Source: Deltaproteobacteria bacterium
GTDB taxonomy: Bacteria > Desulfobacterota > Syntrophorhabdia > Syntrophorhabdales > Syntrophorhabdaceae
NCBI GenBank assembly: GCA_022711595.1
Contig: JAKLET010000008.1
Coordinates: forward strand, 1 to 64,000
Reading direction: 5' to 3'
Length of the DNA: 64,000 nt
The notes under the pieces are model-generated. The model saw only the letters and a program-made list of their open reading frames with translations. It was not told the DNA's origin and did not search any database. Position 1 is the first letter of the stretch, and every line of letters begins with the position of its first letter. Made by a program: the position numbers and the translations under genes. Shown here one piece after another: positions 17,707-26,862 of the stretch.

Positions 17707-17736
17707 TTGACAATCGAGAGGCCAGTCGGGTAAAAA
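17707..17736 (+). promoter_or_regulatory. Probable promoter of the nrdD operon
   Basis: TTGACA (17707-17712) is followed after 18 bp by TAAAAA (17731-17736). The -10 is weak, but the element lies directly upstream of two NrdR-type palindromes. Confidence 0.45.
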
Positions 17737-17737
17737 G

Positions 17738-17781
17738 TACTACATGTAGTATGGATATTTAGTTTGCATACTATATATAGT
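17738..17781. promoter_or_regulatory. Tandem NrdR boxes upstream of nrdD
   Basis: Two perfect palindromes, tactacatgtagta (17738-17751) and actatatatagt (17770-17781), have centres 31 bp apart, three helical turns. Both sequence and spacing match known NrdR operators. They lie just downstream of the promoter, suiting repression when dNTP levels are high. Confidence 0.82.
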
Positions 17782-17872
17782 GGTGGAGGGGGGTATGCTC
17801 AACATTTCGTACCGGCAACCATTATCTGTTTTACTAAAAACAAAAAGTAGTTAATTCCAATTAGGGGGTTTA

Positions 17873-19957
17873 ATGGAAACAACTGATCTGAATCTTTTTG
17901 TCAGGACATCAGAAGAGAGTATTTCCGGTTGGGATCGGTCAAAAATAGTAGATGCCCTCATACGGGAGACTTTGATCGATCGCGATACCGCCGGAGAGAT
18001 CAGCAAAGAAGTAGAGCAAATGATCAGGAAATCGGGTATTCAGGTCATAACCGCCCCCCTTATCAGGGAGCTCGTCAATGCGAGGCTCATAGAAAAAGGT
18101 CTTGAAAATTCAAGAAAGATGCATACCAGGCTCGGTATGCCCCTTTATGATGTAGACAGCCTCATCCTCCATCCCAACAAGGAAAACGCCAATGTGCCCC
18201 ACGGTCCGGAGGCCACGAACCTGACCCTCGCGGAGGGTATAAAGAAGGAATACGCCCTTCTGTCCGTCTTTTCTCAGGAAGTGGCGGATGCCCATATGAA
18301 CGGCGATATTCATCTGCATGACCTGGGTTTTGTCGACAGGCCGTACTGCAGCGGCCAGTCACTGGAATACATAAAGAAATTCGGTCTCGACCTGCCTCAT
18401 TCGCTTTCCATGGCAAAGCCGGCAAAGCACCCGGAGGTGCTTCTTGCGCACCTGGTGAAGTTCGCGGCGGCCCTCCAGAGCCATTTTGCCGGTGCCATCG
18501 GATGGGACGCGATAAATATCTTTTTCGCCCCATACGTTGAAGGCATGAGCGACAATGACGTGAAGCAGCTTGCCCAGATGCTCATCTTTGAATTTTCCCA
18601 GCAGGCGGTTGCGCGCGGGGGGCAGGCCATCTTTACCGATATCAACATATACTGGGAGATACCCAAGCATTTTGTCAATGTACCAGCCATCGGCCCGGGC
18701 GGCAAGTTTACCGGGAAGACATACGGGGAGTATGAAAAAGAGGCCCAGCGTTTTGCATGGAAGCTCTTCGAGGTATACAAGGAAGGCGACGGTGCCGGCC
18801 GGCCTTTCTTTTTCCCCAAGCCCATCGTGCATATCACGGAAAAGTTCTTCCATACTGACGGGCATATGGATTTCCTCAATCTCATCTCAGATGTTGCCTC
18901 CGACAAGGGAAATACCTACTACGTTTTTGACCGGGGCGAGACGGCAAAGATATCCGAATGCTGCAGACTCAGTTTCAAGCTTGAAGAGAGTGACCTGCTC
19001 GACGCAAAGGAGCCCTGGCGGATGCGCTATTGTGCCCTCCAGAACGTGTCTCTCAACCTGCCGCGTCTTGCATATATGGCGAAAAACGACGATACAAGGC
19101 TTTTCAATCTCATCACGGAAAGATTTCTCCTTGCTGTCAGGGCCCACAAGGAGAAACGGGCTTTCATGGAAAAGCTCCTCTCCCTGGGAGAGAACGGACC
19201 GCTGGCGCTCCTTACAATGAACCGTGACGGCATGCCCTATCTGAGGTTCAACCACGCCTCACACCTCATCGGTATGGTCGGACTCAACGAGATGGTCCAG
19301 ATCCATACAGGTGAGGAGATGCACGTGTCGAAAAAGGCCCTCAAGTTCGGCATAAAGGCCATAGCCCATATGAACCTTCTCACAGATCATATGCGCAGGC
19401 AGGAGAATATGAAGATAGTACTGGAACAGACACCGGCGGAGAGCACAAGCTACCGCTTTGCGCGGCTTGACCTGAGGTATTTCTCGCCGCACTCGGGAAG
19501 GATCATGAAGGGGGACATCGCTTCCGGGGAGGTTTACTATACCAACTCGACGCATCTCAATGTCAAGCAAGCCATGAACCCCATTGAACGGGTGACGACA
19601 GAGGGGCTTTTCCATCCCCTTATCGAAGCGGGTTCAATATCTCATGTCTGGCTCGGCGAGGCTCAGCCGTCAAAAGAGGCCATTGCCGATTTTGTTATCA
19701 AGACCTTCAAACATACGACGAACGATCAGATCGCCTTCTCTCCCGAATTCACGACCTGCAACAAATGCCACAGGACGGGACGCGGTCTCGCGGACGCCTG
19801 CTCGTATTGCGGTTCAACAGATGTGGATGGTATCACGAGGATCACCGGTTATTTCACAAAGGTGTCAAGCTGGAACAAGGGGAAACTGGGGGAATTGAAA
19901 GACCGTTACCGTAATGTTGAGTATTTTTCAGAAAAGCGCAAAGCGGCAAACGAATAA
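17873..19957 (+). CDS. nrdD: Anaerobic (class III) ribonucleoside-triphosphate reductase
   Basis: A 694-residue glycyl-radical enzyme reducing ribonucleoside triphosphates to dNTPs. An N-terminal ATP-cone (about 9-95) is followed by the catalytic barrel (GDIHLHDLG, PYCSGQSLEYI, ISECCRLSF, NLPR), then the C-terminal zinc module CNKC...CSYC (about 626-644) and the glycyl-radical loop RITGYF, with the radical Gly at about 659. It needs the radical SAM activase encoded two genes downstream; the intervening thioredoxin-like gene probably supplies electrons. Its leader carries tandem NrdR boxes. Confidence 0.96.
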   Translation: METTDLNLFVRTSEESISGWDRSKIVDALIRETLIDRDTAGEISKEVEQMIRKSGIQVITAPLIRELVNARLIEKGLENSRKMHTRLGMPLYDVDSLILHPNKENANVPHGPEATNLTLAEGIKKEYALLSVFSQEVADAHMNGDIHLHDLGFVDRPYCSGQSLEYIKKFGLDLPHSLSMAKPAKHPEVLLAHLVKFAAALQSHFAGAIGWDAINIFFAPYVEGMSDNDVKQLAQMLIFEFSQQAVARGGQAIFTDINIYWEIPKHFVNVPAIGPGGKFTGKTYGEYEKEAQRFAWKLFEVYKEGDGAGRPFFFPKPIVHITEKFFHTDGHMDFLNLISDVASDKGNTYYVFDRGETAKISECCRLSFKLEESDLLDAKEPWRMRYCALQNVSLNLPRLAYMAKNDDTRLFNLITERFLLAVRAHKEKRAFMEKLLSLGENGPLALLTMNRDGMPYLRFNHASHLIGMVGLNEMVQIHTGEEMHVSKKALKFGIKAIAHMNLLTDHMRRQENMKIVLEQTPAESTSYRFARLDLRYFSPHSGRIMKGDIASGEVYYTNSTHLNVKQAMNPIERVTTEGLFHPLIEAGSISHVWLGEAQPSKEAIADFVIKTFKHTTNDQIAFSPEFTTCNKCHRTGRGLADACSYCGSTDVDGITRITGYFTKVSSWNKGKLGELKDRYRNVEYFSEKRKAANE

Positions 19958-20002
19958 AGAAAATACTGTTATTTGTTAAAAATGATATCCTAAGGAGGGG
20001 GT

Positions 20003-20266
20003 ATGGGGATCGTAAAGATATTTTATAAAGATGATTGCCCGTTGTGTCCGATGGCGAAAAAGCTTAAGGACCATCTTCGGGAAAAGAATGTCACCGTCGA
20101 CGATTTCAATGTGGGGACGACGGAGGGCCTCGCGGAGGCAACATTCTATCGTGTAATGGCATTGCCCACGATCCTCGTTGAAGACGAATCAGAGAACTCT
20201 CTGGGCGAATGGAGGGGCAACGTGCCTCACATCGATGAGGTGTTAAGTGCCGTTCAAAGCGCCTGA
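20003..20266 (+). CDS. Thioredoxin/glutaredoxin-like protein, probable NrdD electron donor
   Basis: This 87-residue thioredoxin fold carries the redox motif CPLC (about 13-16), a cis-Pro loop ALPTILVE and a C-terminal helix. It has a strong Shine-Dalgarno (AAGGAGGGGG) and lies between nrdD and nrdG, overlapping the latter by 20 bp, which implies a dedicated role in reducing NrdD (inference; other class III reductases use formate or NrdH-like donors). Confidence 0.82.
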   Translation: MGIVKIFYKDDCPLCPMAKKLKDHLREKNVTVDDFNVGTTEGLAEATFYRVMALPTILVEDESENSLGEWRGNVPHIDEVLSAVQSA

Positions 20267-21032
20267 TTGTCCAGCTGTAAAAGGTTTTATAGAAACAAGT
20301 TTTGTTGATTGGAAGGGAAACCTTTCATCGGTTCTTTTCCTTGGGGGATGCAACTTCAGATGCCCCTATTGCCACAACAAGGACCTTGTCCTTAACCCGG
20401 CCGGGTTTGAAGACGTTCCCATCGAATATATCGCGGCCACGCTCAGGAAATACAAGAATTGGGTCGACAAGATCGTCATTACCGGCGGGGAGCCAACCCT
20501 GCATATGAGCCTTTTCGGGCTCATCGGTTTTTTAAAGACCGAAGGCATGAAGGTCAAACTCGATACAAACGGATCGAACCCTTCTGTCCTGAAAGGTCTT
20601 GTGAGCGAAGGCCTTATCGATTGTGTCGCCATGGATGTCAAGGGTCCCCTTGACCGATATTCCCGTTGGTGCGGGATCAACGTGGACGAACGTAAGATCA
20701 GTGAAAGCATTGAGTTTATCCAGGGATGCGGTATCGATTACCAGTTCAGGATGACTGTTGTGCCTTTTTTCCACAGAGAAGAAGACGTCTATGCCGTTGC
20801 CCGTCACCTGGAGGGTGCAAAGGATTTTGTTATCCAGACGTTCAGGCCGGACGTTACCCTGAACAGGGCCTTTTCCCGCATACGGCCCTTTTCGCCGCAA
20901 AAGATGGAGCAGATCAGGAAAAACGTTTCCGGTATTATGTCCGCCGGGAGTGCCCGGCAGCAGGATGATCAACGCAGGTTCAGCGTTATTGGCCCCAACA
21001 ACGATGGGGACATGGATAACCTTTATACATGA
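20247..21032 (+). CDS. nrdG: Anaerobic ribonucleotide reductase activating protein (radical SAM)
   Basis: A 261-residue radical SAM enzyme with the cluster motif CNFRCPYC (about 35-42) and SAM-binding VITGGEPT. It would cleave SAM to set the glycyl radical on NrdD. It is longer than short NrdG proteins and resembles the YjjW/pyruvate-formate-lyase-activase-like NrdG2 type. The GTG at 20247 has GAGGTG upstream and overlaps the end of the thioredoxin-like gene. Confidence 0.88.
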   Translation: MPFKAPDCPAVKGFIETSFVDWKGNLSSVLFLGGCNFRCPYCHNKDLVLNPAGFEDVPIEYIAATLRKYKNWVDKIVITGGEPTLHMSLFGLIGFLKTEGMKVKLDTNGSNPSVLKGLVSEGLIDCVAMDVKGPLDRYSRWCGINVDERKISESIEFIQGCGIDYQFRMTVVPFFHREEDVYAVARHLEGAKDFVIQTFRPDVTLNRAFSRIRPFSPQKMEQIRKNVSGIMSAGSARQQDDQRRFSVIGPNNDGDMDNLYT

Positions 21033-21039
21033 AAAAGAG

Positions 21040-21124
21040 CTCAGGATTCAGGGGGCAGGGGATCAGAGAAATTTTAAAAGGCAAAAGAACCAAATCTTTT
21101 GCCTTTATTTGTCTCTGAATCCTG
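21040..21124. terminator. Bidirectional terminator between nrdG and rpoD
   Basis: Nested stems: caggattcag (21042-21051) pairs with ctgaatcctg (21115-21124), and a perfect 12-bp inner stem aaaggcaaaaga / tcttttgccttt (21077-21088 / 21095-21106) has T-rich flanks on both strands. It serves two converging genes. Confidence 0.75.
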
Positions 21125-21134
21125 GGCTTGATTT

Positions 21135-22652
21135 TTATTCCAGAAAACTTTCCAATCTTTTGCGACGTGAGGGGTGTTTAAGCTTACGCAGGGCTTTTGC
21201 TTCGATCTGGCGTATGCGCTCACGGGTGAGTCCGAAGACCTCACCGACCTCTTCAAGGGTATAATCGGTCTTTTCGCCTATGCCGAGCCTCATGCGTATG
21301 ACCTTTTCTTCTCGAGGTGTCAGCGTGGACAGGACTTTGTCGATCTCTTCTTTCAACGAGATGCTGACGAGTTCGTTAAAAGGGGAGGGAGATTTAGGAT
21401 CGGCAATGAAATCACCAAGTTTTGATTCGTCGTCCCCAATGGGAGTTTCGATGGAGATCGGCTCGTTGGAGACCTTCATGATCTTTCTCACCTTTTCAAG
21501 GGGAAGACCTGCCTTGAGAGATATTTCATCGAGGTTGGGTTCACGCCCGAGCTCCTGAAAAAGTGAGATGGTGACCTTTGTTATCTTGTTCATTGTCTCG
21601 AGGACGTGGACGGGAACCCTTATGGTTCGCGCGTAGTCCGCGATCGCCCTGGTGATGGCCTGACGGATCCACCATGTCGAATAGGTGGAGAATTTATATC
21701 CCTTCTGATAATCGTATTTTTCAGCGGCCTTCATGAGGCCCATATTGCCTTCCTGGATAAGATCGAGAAAGGAAAGGCCCCTGTTAAGGTATTTTTTTGC
21801 TATGTTGATGACCAGCCTCAGATTGGCCTGGATTAGGCGGTTTTTCACCGATTTGAGGCTGTTTTCGATCTGTCCGATCTCCATCAGTCTCTTTTTGACC
21901 TTTCTGGCCTCTTTCTCATCCATGAACTTGAGCTGCTTCTGTATTTTGCGTATGATCTCTTCCAGCACCTTCTTGTTGAGATTCAAGTTGATAAGGTTTT
22001 CCTCAACCTTTTTCTCCAGCGCCTTGAGCTTTTTTTCATTAAGTTTTTTCGTTGCTTCGTTGGCCTTGACCGAGATCTTCCTCAATTCTTCTTTTTTCTC
22101 ATGCTGGTTCTTTATGCTGGAGATGAGAGAAATGGTCTTTTTCCGGTATTTGTCCTCGTCTTTTTTGGTGTAGTTCAACTCATCGATGTTCTTGACGACG
22201 TCGATGATGTTGATGGCCTCTTTCTTTAAAAGTGAGGAAAGCTCCATAAGCTCGGCGACTGCGTGGGGCAGATCAAAGAGAAGGTTCCTGATCTTCCGTT
22301 CCCCATCCTCGATCTTCTTGGCAATGGTATATTCCTCTTCGGAGTTGAGAAGGGAAACACGACCGATGTCCTTAAGGTAGGCCCAGATGATGTTGTCGGT
22401 CCTCTCGGAAGGGAACCGCTCCATTTCGCCCCATTCCTGGGATTCATCTTCAGATGATGTCTCGGTCTTTTCCTTCATTGTGTCCACAATGTCAATGTTG
22501 GACTCAGTGAGAAAATCGAAGATGTCCTCTATATCTTCAGGCGAAAAGATATTCTGGGGCAAATAGTCATTTATCTCGTCAGGTGTGAGATACCCCTTTT
22601 CCGTACCGAGATCAACCAAGTGTTTGATTTCGCTGTGATTTTTTATACTCAT
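21135..22652 (-). CDS. rpoD: RNA polymerase primary sigma factor
   Basis: A 505-residue group 1 sigma factor. Region 1.1 is short and acidic; region 1.2 is near [15 protein letters not shown]; a Lys-rich non-conserved segment (about 130-265) precedes region 2 ([53 protein letters not shown]), region 3 ([11 protein letters not shown]) and region 4 ([41 protein letters not shown]). It recognises -35/-10 promoters, in line with the TTGACA/TATAAT elements found in this window. Confidence 0.97.
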   Translation of the reverse strand: MSIKNHSEIKHLVDLGTEKGYLTPDEINDYLPQNIFSPEDIEDIFDFLTESNIDIVDTMKEKTETSSEDESQEWGEMERFPSERTDNIIWAYLKDIGRVSLLNSEEEYTIAKKIEDGERKIRNLLFDLPHAVAELMELSSLLKKEAINIIDVVKNIDELNYTKKDEDKYRKKTISLISSIKNQHEKKEELRKISVKANEATKKLNEKKLKALEKKVEENLINLNLNKKVLEEIIRKIQKQLKFMDEKEARKVKKRLMEIGQIENSLKSVKNRLIQANLRLVINIAKKYLNRGLSFLDLIQEGNMGLMKAAEKYDYQKGYKFSTYSTWWIRQAITRAIADYARTIRVPVHVLETMNKITKVTISLFQELGREPNLDEISLKAGLPLEKVRKIMKVSNEPISIETPIGDDESKLGDFIADPKSPSPFNELVSISLKEEIDKVLSTLTPREEKVIRMRLGIGEKTDYTLEEVGEVFGLTRERIRQIEAKALRKLKHPSRRKRLESFLE

Positions 22653-22670
22653 GTATTCTCCGGACAGTAA

Positions 22671-22704
22671 AAAATGCCCTAAGCGATCGAATCTAGGGCA
22701 TTTT
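22671..22704 (-). terminator. Terminator-like hairpin in the rpoD leader
   Basis: aaaatgcccta and tagggcatttt form a perfect 11-bp stem with a 12-nt loop. On the minus strand the hairpin is followed by a run of six T, between the rpoD promoter and its start codon (18 nt downstream), so it is placed as an attenuator. Confidence 0.6.
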
Positions 22705-22731
22705 CTTTTTCGGCACCGTATCTATAGGTTT

Positions 22732-22761
22732 AATATACCAATGGGGCAGTATTTTTGTCAA
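22732..22761 (-). promoter_or_regulatory. Sigma-70 promoter of rpoD
   Basis: Minus-strand TTGACA (22761-22756), 18-bp spacer, TATATT (22737-22732), about 80 bp upstream of the rpoD ATG. The predicted leader includes the terminator-like hairpin. Confidence 0.6.
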
Positions 22762-22820
22762 GGTCGTTTTTGCCTGGTTTGTGAATTTCTCCACGAATAG
22801 GGTTATCGGAGAAAAAGAGA

Positions 22821-22849
22821 TTGACTAAATAGGGGATGGACTATATAAA
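22821..22849 (+). promoter_or_regulatory. Sigma-70 promoter of the uspA-like gene
   Basis: TTGACT (22821-22826), 17-bp spacer, TATAAA (22844-22849). Its position shows that translation cannot begin at the upstream in-frame ATG at 22836 and supports the start at 22878. Confidence 0.6.
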
Positions 22850-22877
22850 AGCTTTAAAAGGAAAGAAAGGGGGCGTC

Positions 22878-23333
22878 ATGTTCAAAAATGTCCTTTGTCC
22901 TGTTGATTTTTCGGAATTTGCCGGGGATATCGTCACGTATGCCTATGACATCGCAAAAAAGTACGGGGCCCAGCTCCATATGCTCCACGTGATACCAAAT
23001 CTTACCTATTTTACGCCTTATGAGTCTTTTTTAACTCCCGAAAACCTCGTTGCCATTGAAAAAAGCATTCAAGGCGAGGTCGACAAGGATTTTAAAAAAC
23101 TTTTGAAAAATGTCGATATTGATGTGAAAAAGGTCGTGAAAACCGGTGTTGCCTTCGTGGAGATAATCGATTACGTCAAATCCGAGTCAATAGACCTTAT
23201 CGTAATGGGTACCCACGGACGGAGCGCCATCGAACATATCCTGATCGGCAGCGTCGCCGAGAAGGTGGTCCGGAAATCCCCCTGTCCCGTAATGACGATC
23301 CGGCCCAAGGGCAAAGGGTTCAAAATGCCCTGA
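22878..23333 (+). CDS. uspA: Universal stress protein UspA family
   Basis: This 151-residue single-domain protein begins KNVLCPVDFSEF and ends with the ATP-binding motif G-T-H-G-R-S...ILIGSVAEKVVRKSPCPVMTI (the G-2x-G-9x-G-S/T type). Usp proteins bind ATP and help in stress or energy limitation. AGGGGG lies just upstream of ATG 22878. The stop runs directly into a gcttgaacc word repeat. Confidence 0.9.
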   Translation: MFKNVLCPVDFSEFAGDIVTYAYDIAKKYGAQLHMLHVIPNLTYFTPYESFLTPENLVAIEKSIQGEVDKDFKKLLKNVDIDVKKVVKTGVAFVEIIDYVKSESIDLIVMGTHGRSAIEHILIGSVAEKVVRKSPCPVMTIRPKGKGFKMP

Positions 23334-23536
23334 AAAACAGCTTGAACCGCTTGAATGCTTGGGCGTGAGCTGCAAAATAAAATTGAGAAAAATAGGGTCT
23401 TATTTCACCGTCAAGTGATCGGAGCGTGCCCGAACCCTGGAAGGCTCCGGGATTCGGGCGCAATTTATTCAAGTATTTCTCTGTGTTCTCTGTGAACTCA
23501 AGTCCCGTCAAAGCGGGACGGGCGTGAGAAAAGCTT
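23334..23536. repeat. Word repeat A plus two hairpins between uspA and radA
   Basis: cagcttgaaccgcttgaatgctt follows the uspA stop. Two hairpins lie further on: gcccgaa...ttcgggc (23428-23434 / 23453-23459, with inner pairs) and gtcccg...cgggac (23502-23519). They probably end the converging transcripts of uspA and radA. Confidence 0.6.
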
Positions 23537-24871
23537 TTAGTCTTTTTTTCCTATCATGTGGAACAGTTCTTTAAGATTACGGACACTTACGATCTCCATG
23601 CCGTCGGAGTGTTCAACGTCCCGGGGACAAAAGACCTTTTTGATCCCGATCCGCTGACATTCCTTGATCCTCAGGTCCATGTTGACGATCTTGCGTATCT
23701 CGCCGGTAAGGCCTATCTCTCCGAAGAATGCCGTGTCCTGCCCGAGTGTTACATCCTTGAAACTGGAGAGGACCGATGCCGCCACCGGCAGATCGATGCC
23801 GGGTTCGCCCACCTTTATCCCGCCCGTGACGTTGACATAGATGTCCCTGTCAAAAAAAGGCTTCCCCACTGTTTTTTCAATGACAGAGATGAGGATAAAG
23901 AGACGGTTCACATCATAGCCGAGGGATAGCCTCTTTGGGATGGAGAAATTTGTTTTTTGCGTTATCGCCTGCACTTCGAGGACTATGGGGCGCGAGCCGG
24001 TGATGCAGGGGAAGAGGCTGCTCCCCTCGCCGATATCGCCCCGTTGGGAGACGAAGAACTGCGATGGGTTTTCCACGCTGACCAGGCCGTCTTTGGTCAT
24101 CTGGAAGATGCCAACCTCTTCTACGGCCCCATACCGGTTCTTGATGGTCCTCAGGATACGGTATGGCAGCATCTTGTCGCCTTCGAAATACAGGACCGTG
24201 TCGACCATGTGTTCGAGGATCTTGGGCCCGGCGATAACGCCTTCTTTCGTGACGTGGCCTATAAAAATGAGACTTGTATCGAGGGCCTTTGTTTCCATGA
24301 TGAGCCGCGTGGAAACTTCCTTGACCTGGCCCATGCTGCCGGGGAGCATGGGCAACTTTGGATTGTAGATCGCCTGGACCGAATCTACGATGACAAGCCC
24401 ATAGCGGTTTTCTGTTATGGCCGCGATTATGTCGTCAAGGTGGTTTGTTGTGAGAAAGGCGAATCCTGCCTTGAGCCCCAGTCTTTTCTTTCTCGAAGCG
24501 AGCTGTTTCAATGACTCCTCACCCGATACATAGAGGACTTTAGACCCGCCTTCGGTAAGCTTTGCGGCTATATCGAAGCAGAGAGTTGTCTTGCCTATGC
24601 CTGGATCGCCTCCCAGGAGTATGGCCGAGCCTATCGTCATGCCGGAGCCGAGAACGCGGTCCATTTCGCTTATGCCTGTAGTAACCCGTTCTTCATCGGC
24701 AAGTTCTTCGTCGGAGATGATAACGGGTTTTTGCCGCTCTTTTCCATCCGCCTTGACGACGGGCTCGAATTCCTTGAATGTGTCCCATCCCTGGCACATG
24801 GGGCATTTGCCAAGCCATTTCGGTGTTTCGTATCCGCAGGTGTTGCAGACGAAGATCATTTTTTTTGCCAT
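23537..24871 (-). CDS. radA: DNA repair protein RadA
   Basis: A 444-residue RadA: N-terminal zinc finger CNTC...CPMC (about 9-27), RecA-like ATPase with Walker A GGDPGIGKTT (about 92-101), the RadA-specific KNRYG motif, and a C-terminal Lon-protease-like domain. It drives branch migration during recombination. It starts one base after the TIM-barrel gene, so it seems to be the last gene of the long benzoyl-CoA operon transcript, or has its own internal promoter. Confidence 0.95.
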   Translation of the reverse strand: MAKKMIFVCNTCGYETPKWLGKCPMCQGWDTFKEFEPVVKADGKERQKPVIISDEELADEERVTTGISEMDRVLGSGMTIGSAILLGGDPGIGKTTLCFDIAAKLTEGGSKVLYVSGEESLKQLASRKKRLGLKAGFAFLTTNHLDDIIAAITENRYGLVIVDSVQAIYNPKLPMLPGSMGQVKEVSTRLIMETKALDTSLIFIGHVTKEGVIAGPKILEHMVDTVLYFEGDKMLPYRILRTIKNRYGAVEEVGIFQMTKDGLVSVENPSQFFVSQRGDIGEGSSLFPCITGSRPIVLEVQAITQKTNFSIPKRLSLGYDVNRLFILISVIEKTVGKPFFDRDIYVNVTGGIKVGEPGIDLPVAASVLSSFKDVTLGQDTAFFGEIGLTGEIRKIVNMDLRIKECQRIGIKKVFCPRDVEHSDGMEIVSVRNLKELFHMIGKKD

Positions 24872-24872
24872 A

Positions 24873-25670
24873 TCAGACCTGTATTGCTCCCGTGTGGAGC
24901 TTGAGAAATTCGAGCTGATACCTTATCAGCTTAATGAGCCATTGCCTGTCCTTCGGCAGTTGGCCGGGCGACACCTCAAAGGTGATCGGGCCGTCATAAT
25001 CGAGCCTTCGCGCTGTGTTGAGAAGCTTGACAATGGGAAGTACACCCCTGCCAAGGAAAAGATGGCTTTCGTGATCGCCGAAGTCGCTAAGGTGGATGTT
25101 CCTGAGCCTGCCCGTCCTGAATACTTTAATAAAGGATGCCACTATGTCGGTGCCGAAAGTGGCAAGGTGTGTCGTGTCGAAAGTAAAATAGAGGTTGTGC
25201 GCTATGCCGAAGGTGATGAGATCATCAATATTATTGAGGATATATGACGCAAGCATAAGGCGTTTGCCGGCGCGGGGCATGTTCTCGATGGTGAGCGCTA
25301 TGTCGGAGCAATCGAGCTCTTTCTGGAAGTCATTGATCTCATGGAGCCATTTGGAAAAGTTTATCTCCATGGTGAGCCAGGCAGGCGGGTGAAAATTGAC
25401 AACGGCGGCGCCGAGGACCCGGGCTATATCGATGGTCCTTTTGAGTTCGTTGACCTTGGTTCCCCATTTCTTCATCTTCATAAATGGTGCGTGGATGGTG
25501 TGAACGGGGAGGATCGCGAGGCATTCCTGGACCCTCTCCAGGTAGCCGTCACTCATGAAGCGCTGGTCTACGACAATTTCGCAGCCGTCGAATCCTCCCT
25601 CCCGGGCAATAACGAAGATATCCTCAATGGGAAGATGGTAAAGACATCCTGTGGAGAAGATATATCTCAT
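24873..25670 (-). CDS. Sugar phosphate isomerase/epimerase-like TIM-barrel protein
   Basis: This 265-residue protein is of the xylose-isomerase-like/AP-endonuclease-2 fold. Metal-site residues fall in HTIHAPF, VNFHPPA, LTIENMP, FTFDTTH, NIHLSDF and ITFEVSPG. The family includes isomerases, epimerases and dehydratases, so the substrate is open. Its ATG overlaps the stop of the M24 peptidase gene (ATGA). Why it sits with ring-cleavage genes is unknown. Confidence 0.78.
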   Translation of the reverse strand: MRYIFSTGCLYHLPIEDIFVIAREGGFDGCEIVVDQRFMSDGYLERVQECLAILPVHTIHAPFMKMKKWGTKVNELKRTIDIARVLGAAVVNFHPPAWLTMEINFSKWLHEINDFQKELDCSDIALTIENMPRAGKRLMLASYILNNIDDLITFGIAHNLYFTFDTTHLATFGTDIVASFIKVFRTGRLRNIHLSDFGDHESHLFLGRGVLPIVKLLNTARRLDYDGPITFEVSPGQLPKDRQWLIKLIRYQLEFLKLHTGAIQV

Positions 25671-26839
25671 ACGATAATGATGCTGTCATCAATATCGGTG
25701 ATTATCCGGCACTTTCCATTGGTGTAGTGTACTGTGTTCTCGTATCCGCATGAACCTTTTCCGGGAAAGACCATTTTGGGTTCTATGGCAAAGACCGCGC
25801 CCTCCTCGATCGGATAGGTGTGGGTTGCGGCAATAAAGGGCAACTCGGCAAGTTCGATGCCGATGCCGTGGCCCAGGAACCTTACCTTGTGGGGTTTGTA
25901 CCCGAGATAGTGATCCCCGTATCCGAATTTGTCTCCCAGTTCTTTGGAGTATTCAAAAAGCTCTTTGCTGGTGTATCCTTCGGTGACCTTGTCGAGAACC
26001 CTGTCGTGGATCTCCTTGCAGACATCGTATGCCTTGACGAATATCTCAGGCATGGACCCGATGGCATACATCCTGGTCTGATCGACCTGGTAACCATGAT
26101 AACAGATGCCGAAGTCGACGAGTATGGGCTCGTTCTTCCTGATCTTTTTGAAACTTGCGCCTACAGGGAATGCGGGAGACAGCCCGAGGCCGCCCATGGG
26201 GGAGTCCGACTGGCTCACAATGCTGCCGGTGCGTCCGCTGAGAATGTGCCAGGTGTAGGCCTCATAGTTTAGGGAACGGACACGCAGAAGCCCCTCGTGA
26301 CCGAGCGATTTTGCGTATGCCTCCATCTGGCCGCCCACCTCTATCTCCGCGACGCCTTCGCGCAGGAGCTCCGGTATCGTCGCGTAGACCTTTTTGCCGA
26401 TCTCGGCGGCCTTCTCCATGAGACCTATCTCAAAGGGCGATTTGTGTTTGCGGATCTCCTTTGTCAGGGGGGAACAGTCGACGAGCTCAACGTTGCCCAT
26501 GATCCCTTTGAATCTCAGAACGTCGTTGTATGGTATCACATCGAGCTGCATGCCGATGCGCTTCATTGGCTTTACGTGCTGGGGGATATCTTTTATCGAC
26601 CGGTACGATATGAGGTTAACAAGCGGTGATTCCCTGCGCGCACGTGAAATTTCGCGCTTAACGAAAAGGAGCGGTTCCCCGTCAAGAGGGACGAAAAGCA
26701 GGCAATCCTGCATTGTTCCGGTGAGGTAGTAATAATCGATCTTGTAATGGAAAAAGGCCCCATCAAGCGAGGCCCTCTCCATTAACACTTTCAGCTTTTC
26801 GATACGTGCATTTATTTCTTCTTTTGGAGCATATTTCAT
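25667..26839 (-). CDS. M24 family metallopeptidase (Xaa-Pro aminopeptidase-like)
   Basis: This 390-residue protein has an N-terminal creatinase-like domain (about 1-135) and a C-terminal pita-bread domain with all five metal ligands in place: Asp in VDFGICYHGYQVDQTR (two), His in LGHGIGIELAELP, Glu in AIEPKM and Glu in GYENTVHYT. It may be a prolidase/aminopeptidase or a related C-N hydrolase. It lies 23 bp after dch in the ring-cleavage operon, an unexplained association. Confidence 0.85.
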   Translation of the reverse strand: MKYAPKEEINARIEKLKVLMERASLDGAFFHYKIDYYYLTGTMQDCLLFVPLDGEPLLFVKREISRARRESPLVNLISYRSIKDIPQHVKPMKRIGMQLDVIPYNDVLRFKGIMGNVELVDCSPLTKEIRKHKSPFEIGLMEKAAEIGKKVYATIPELLREGVAEIEVGGQMEAYAKSLGHEGLLRVRSLNYEAYTWHILSGRTGSIVSQSDSPMGGLGLSPAFPVGASFKKIRKNEPILVDFGICYHGYQVDQTRMYAIGSMPEIFVKAYDVCKEIHDRVLDKVTEGYTSKELFEYSKELGDKFGYGDHYLGYKPHKVRFLGHGIGIELAELPFIAATHTYPIEEGAVFAIEPKMVFPGKGSCGYENTVHYTNGKCRIITDIDDSIIIV

Positions 26840-26862
26840 ATTCAGCTTATTCTAACTGATCC

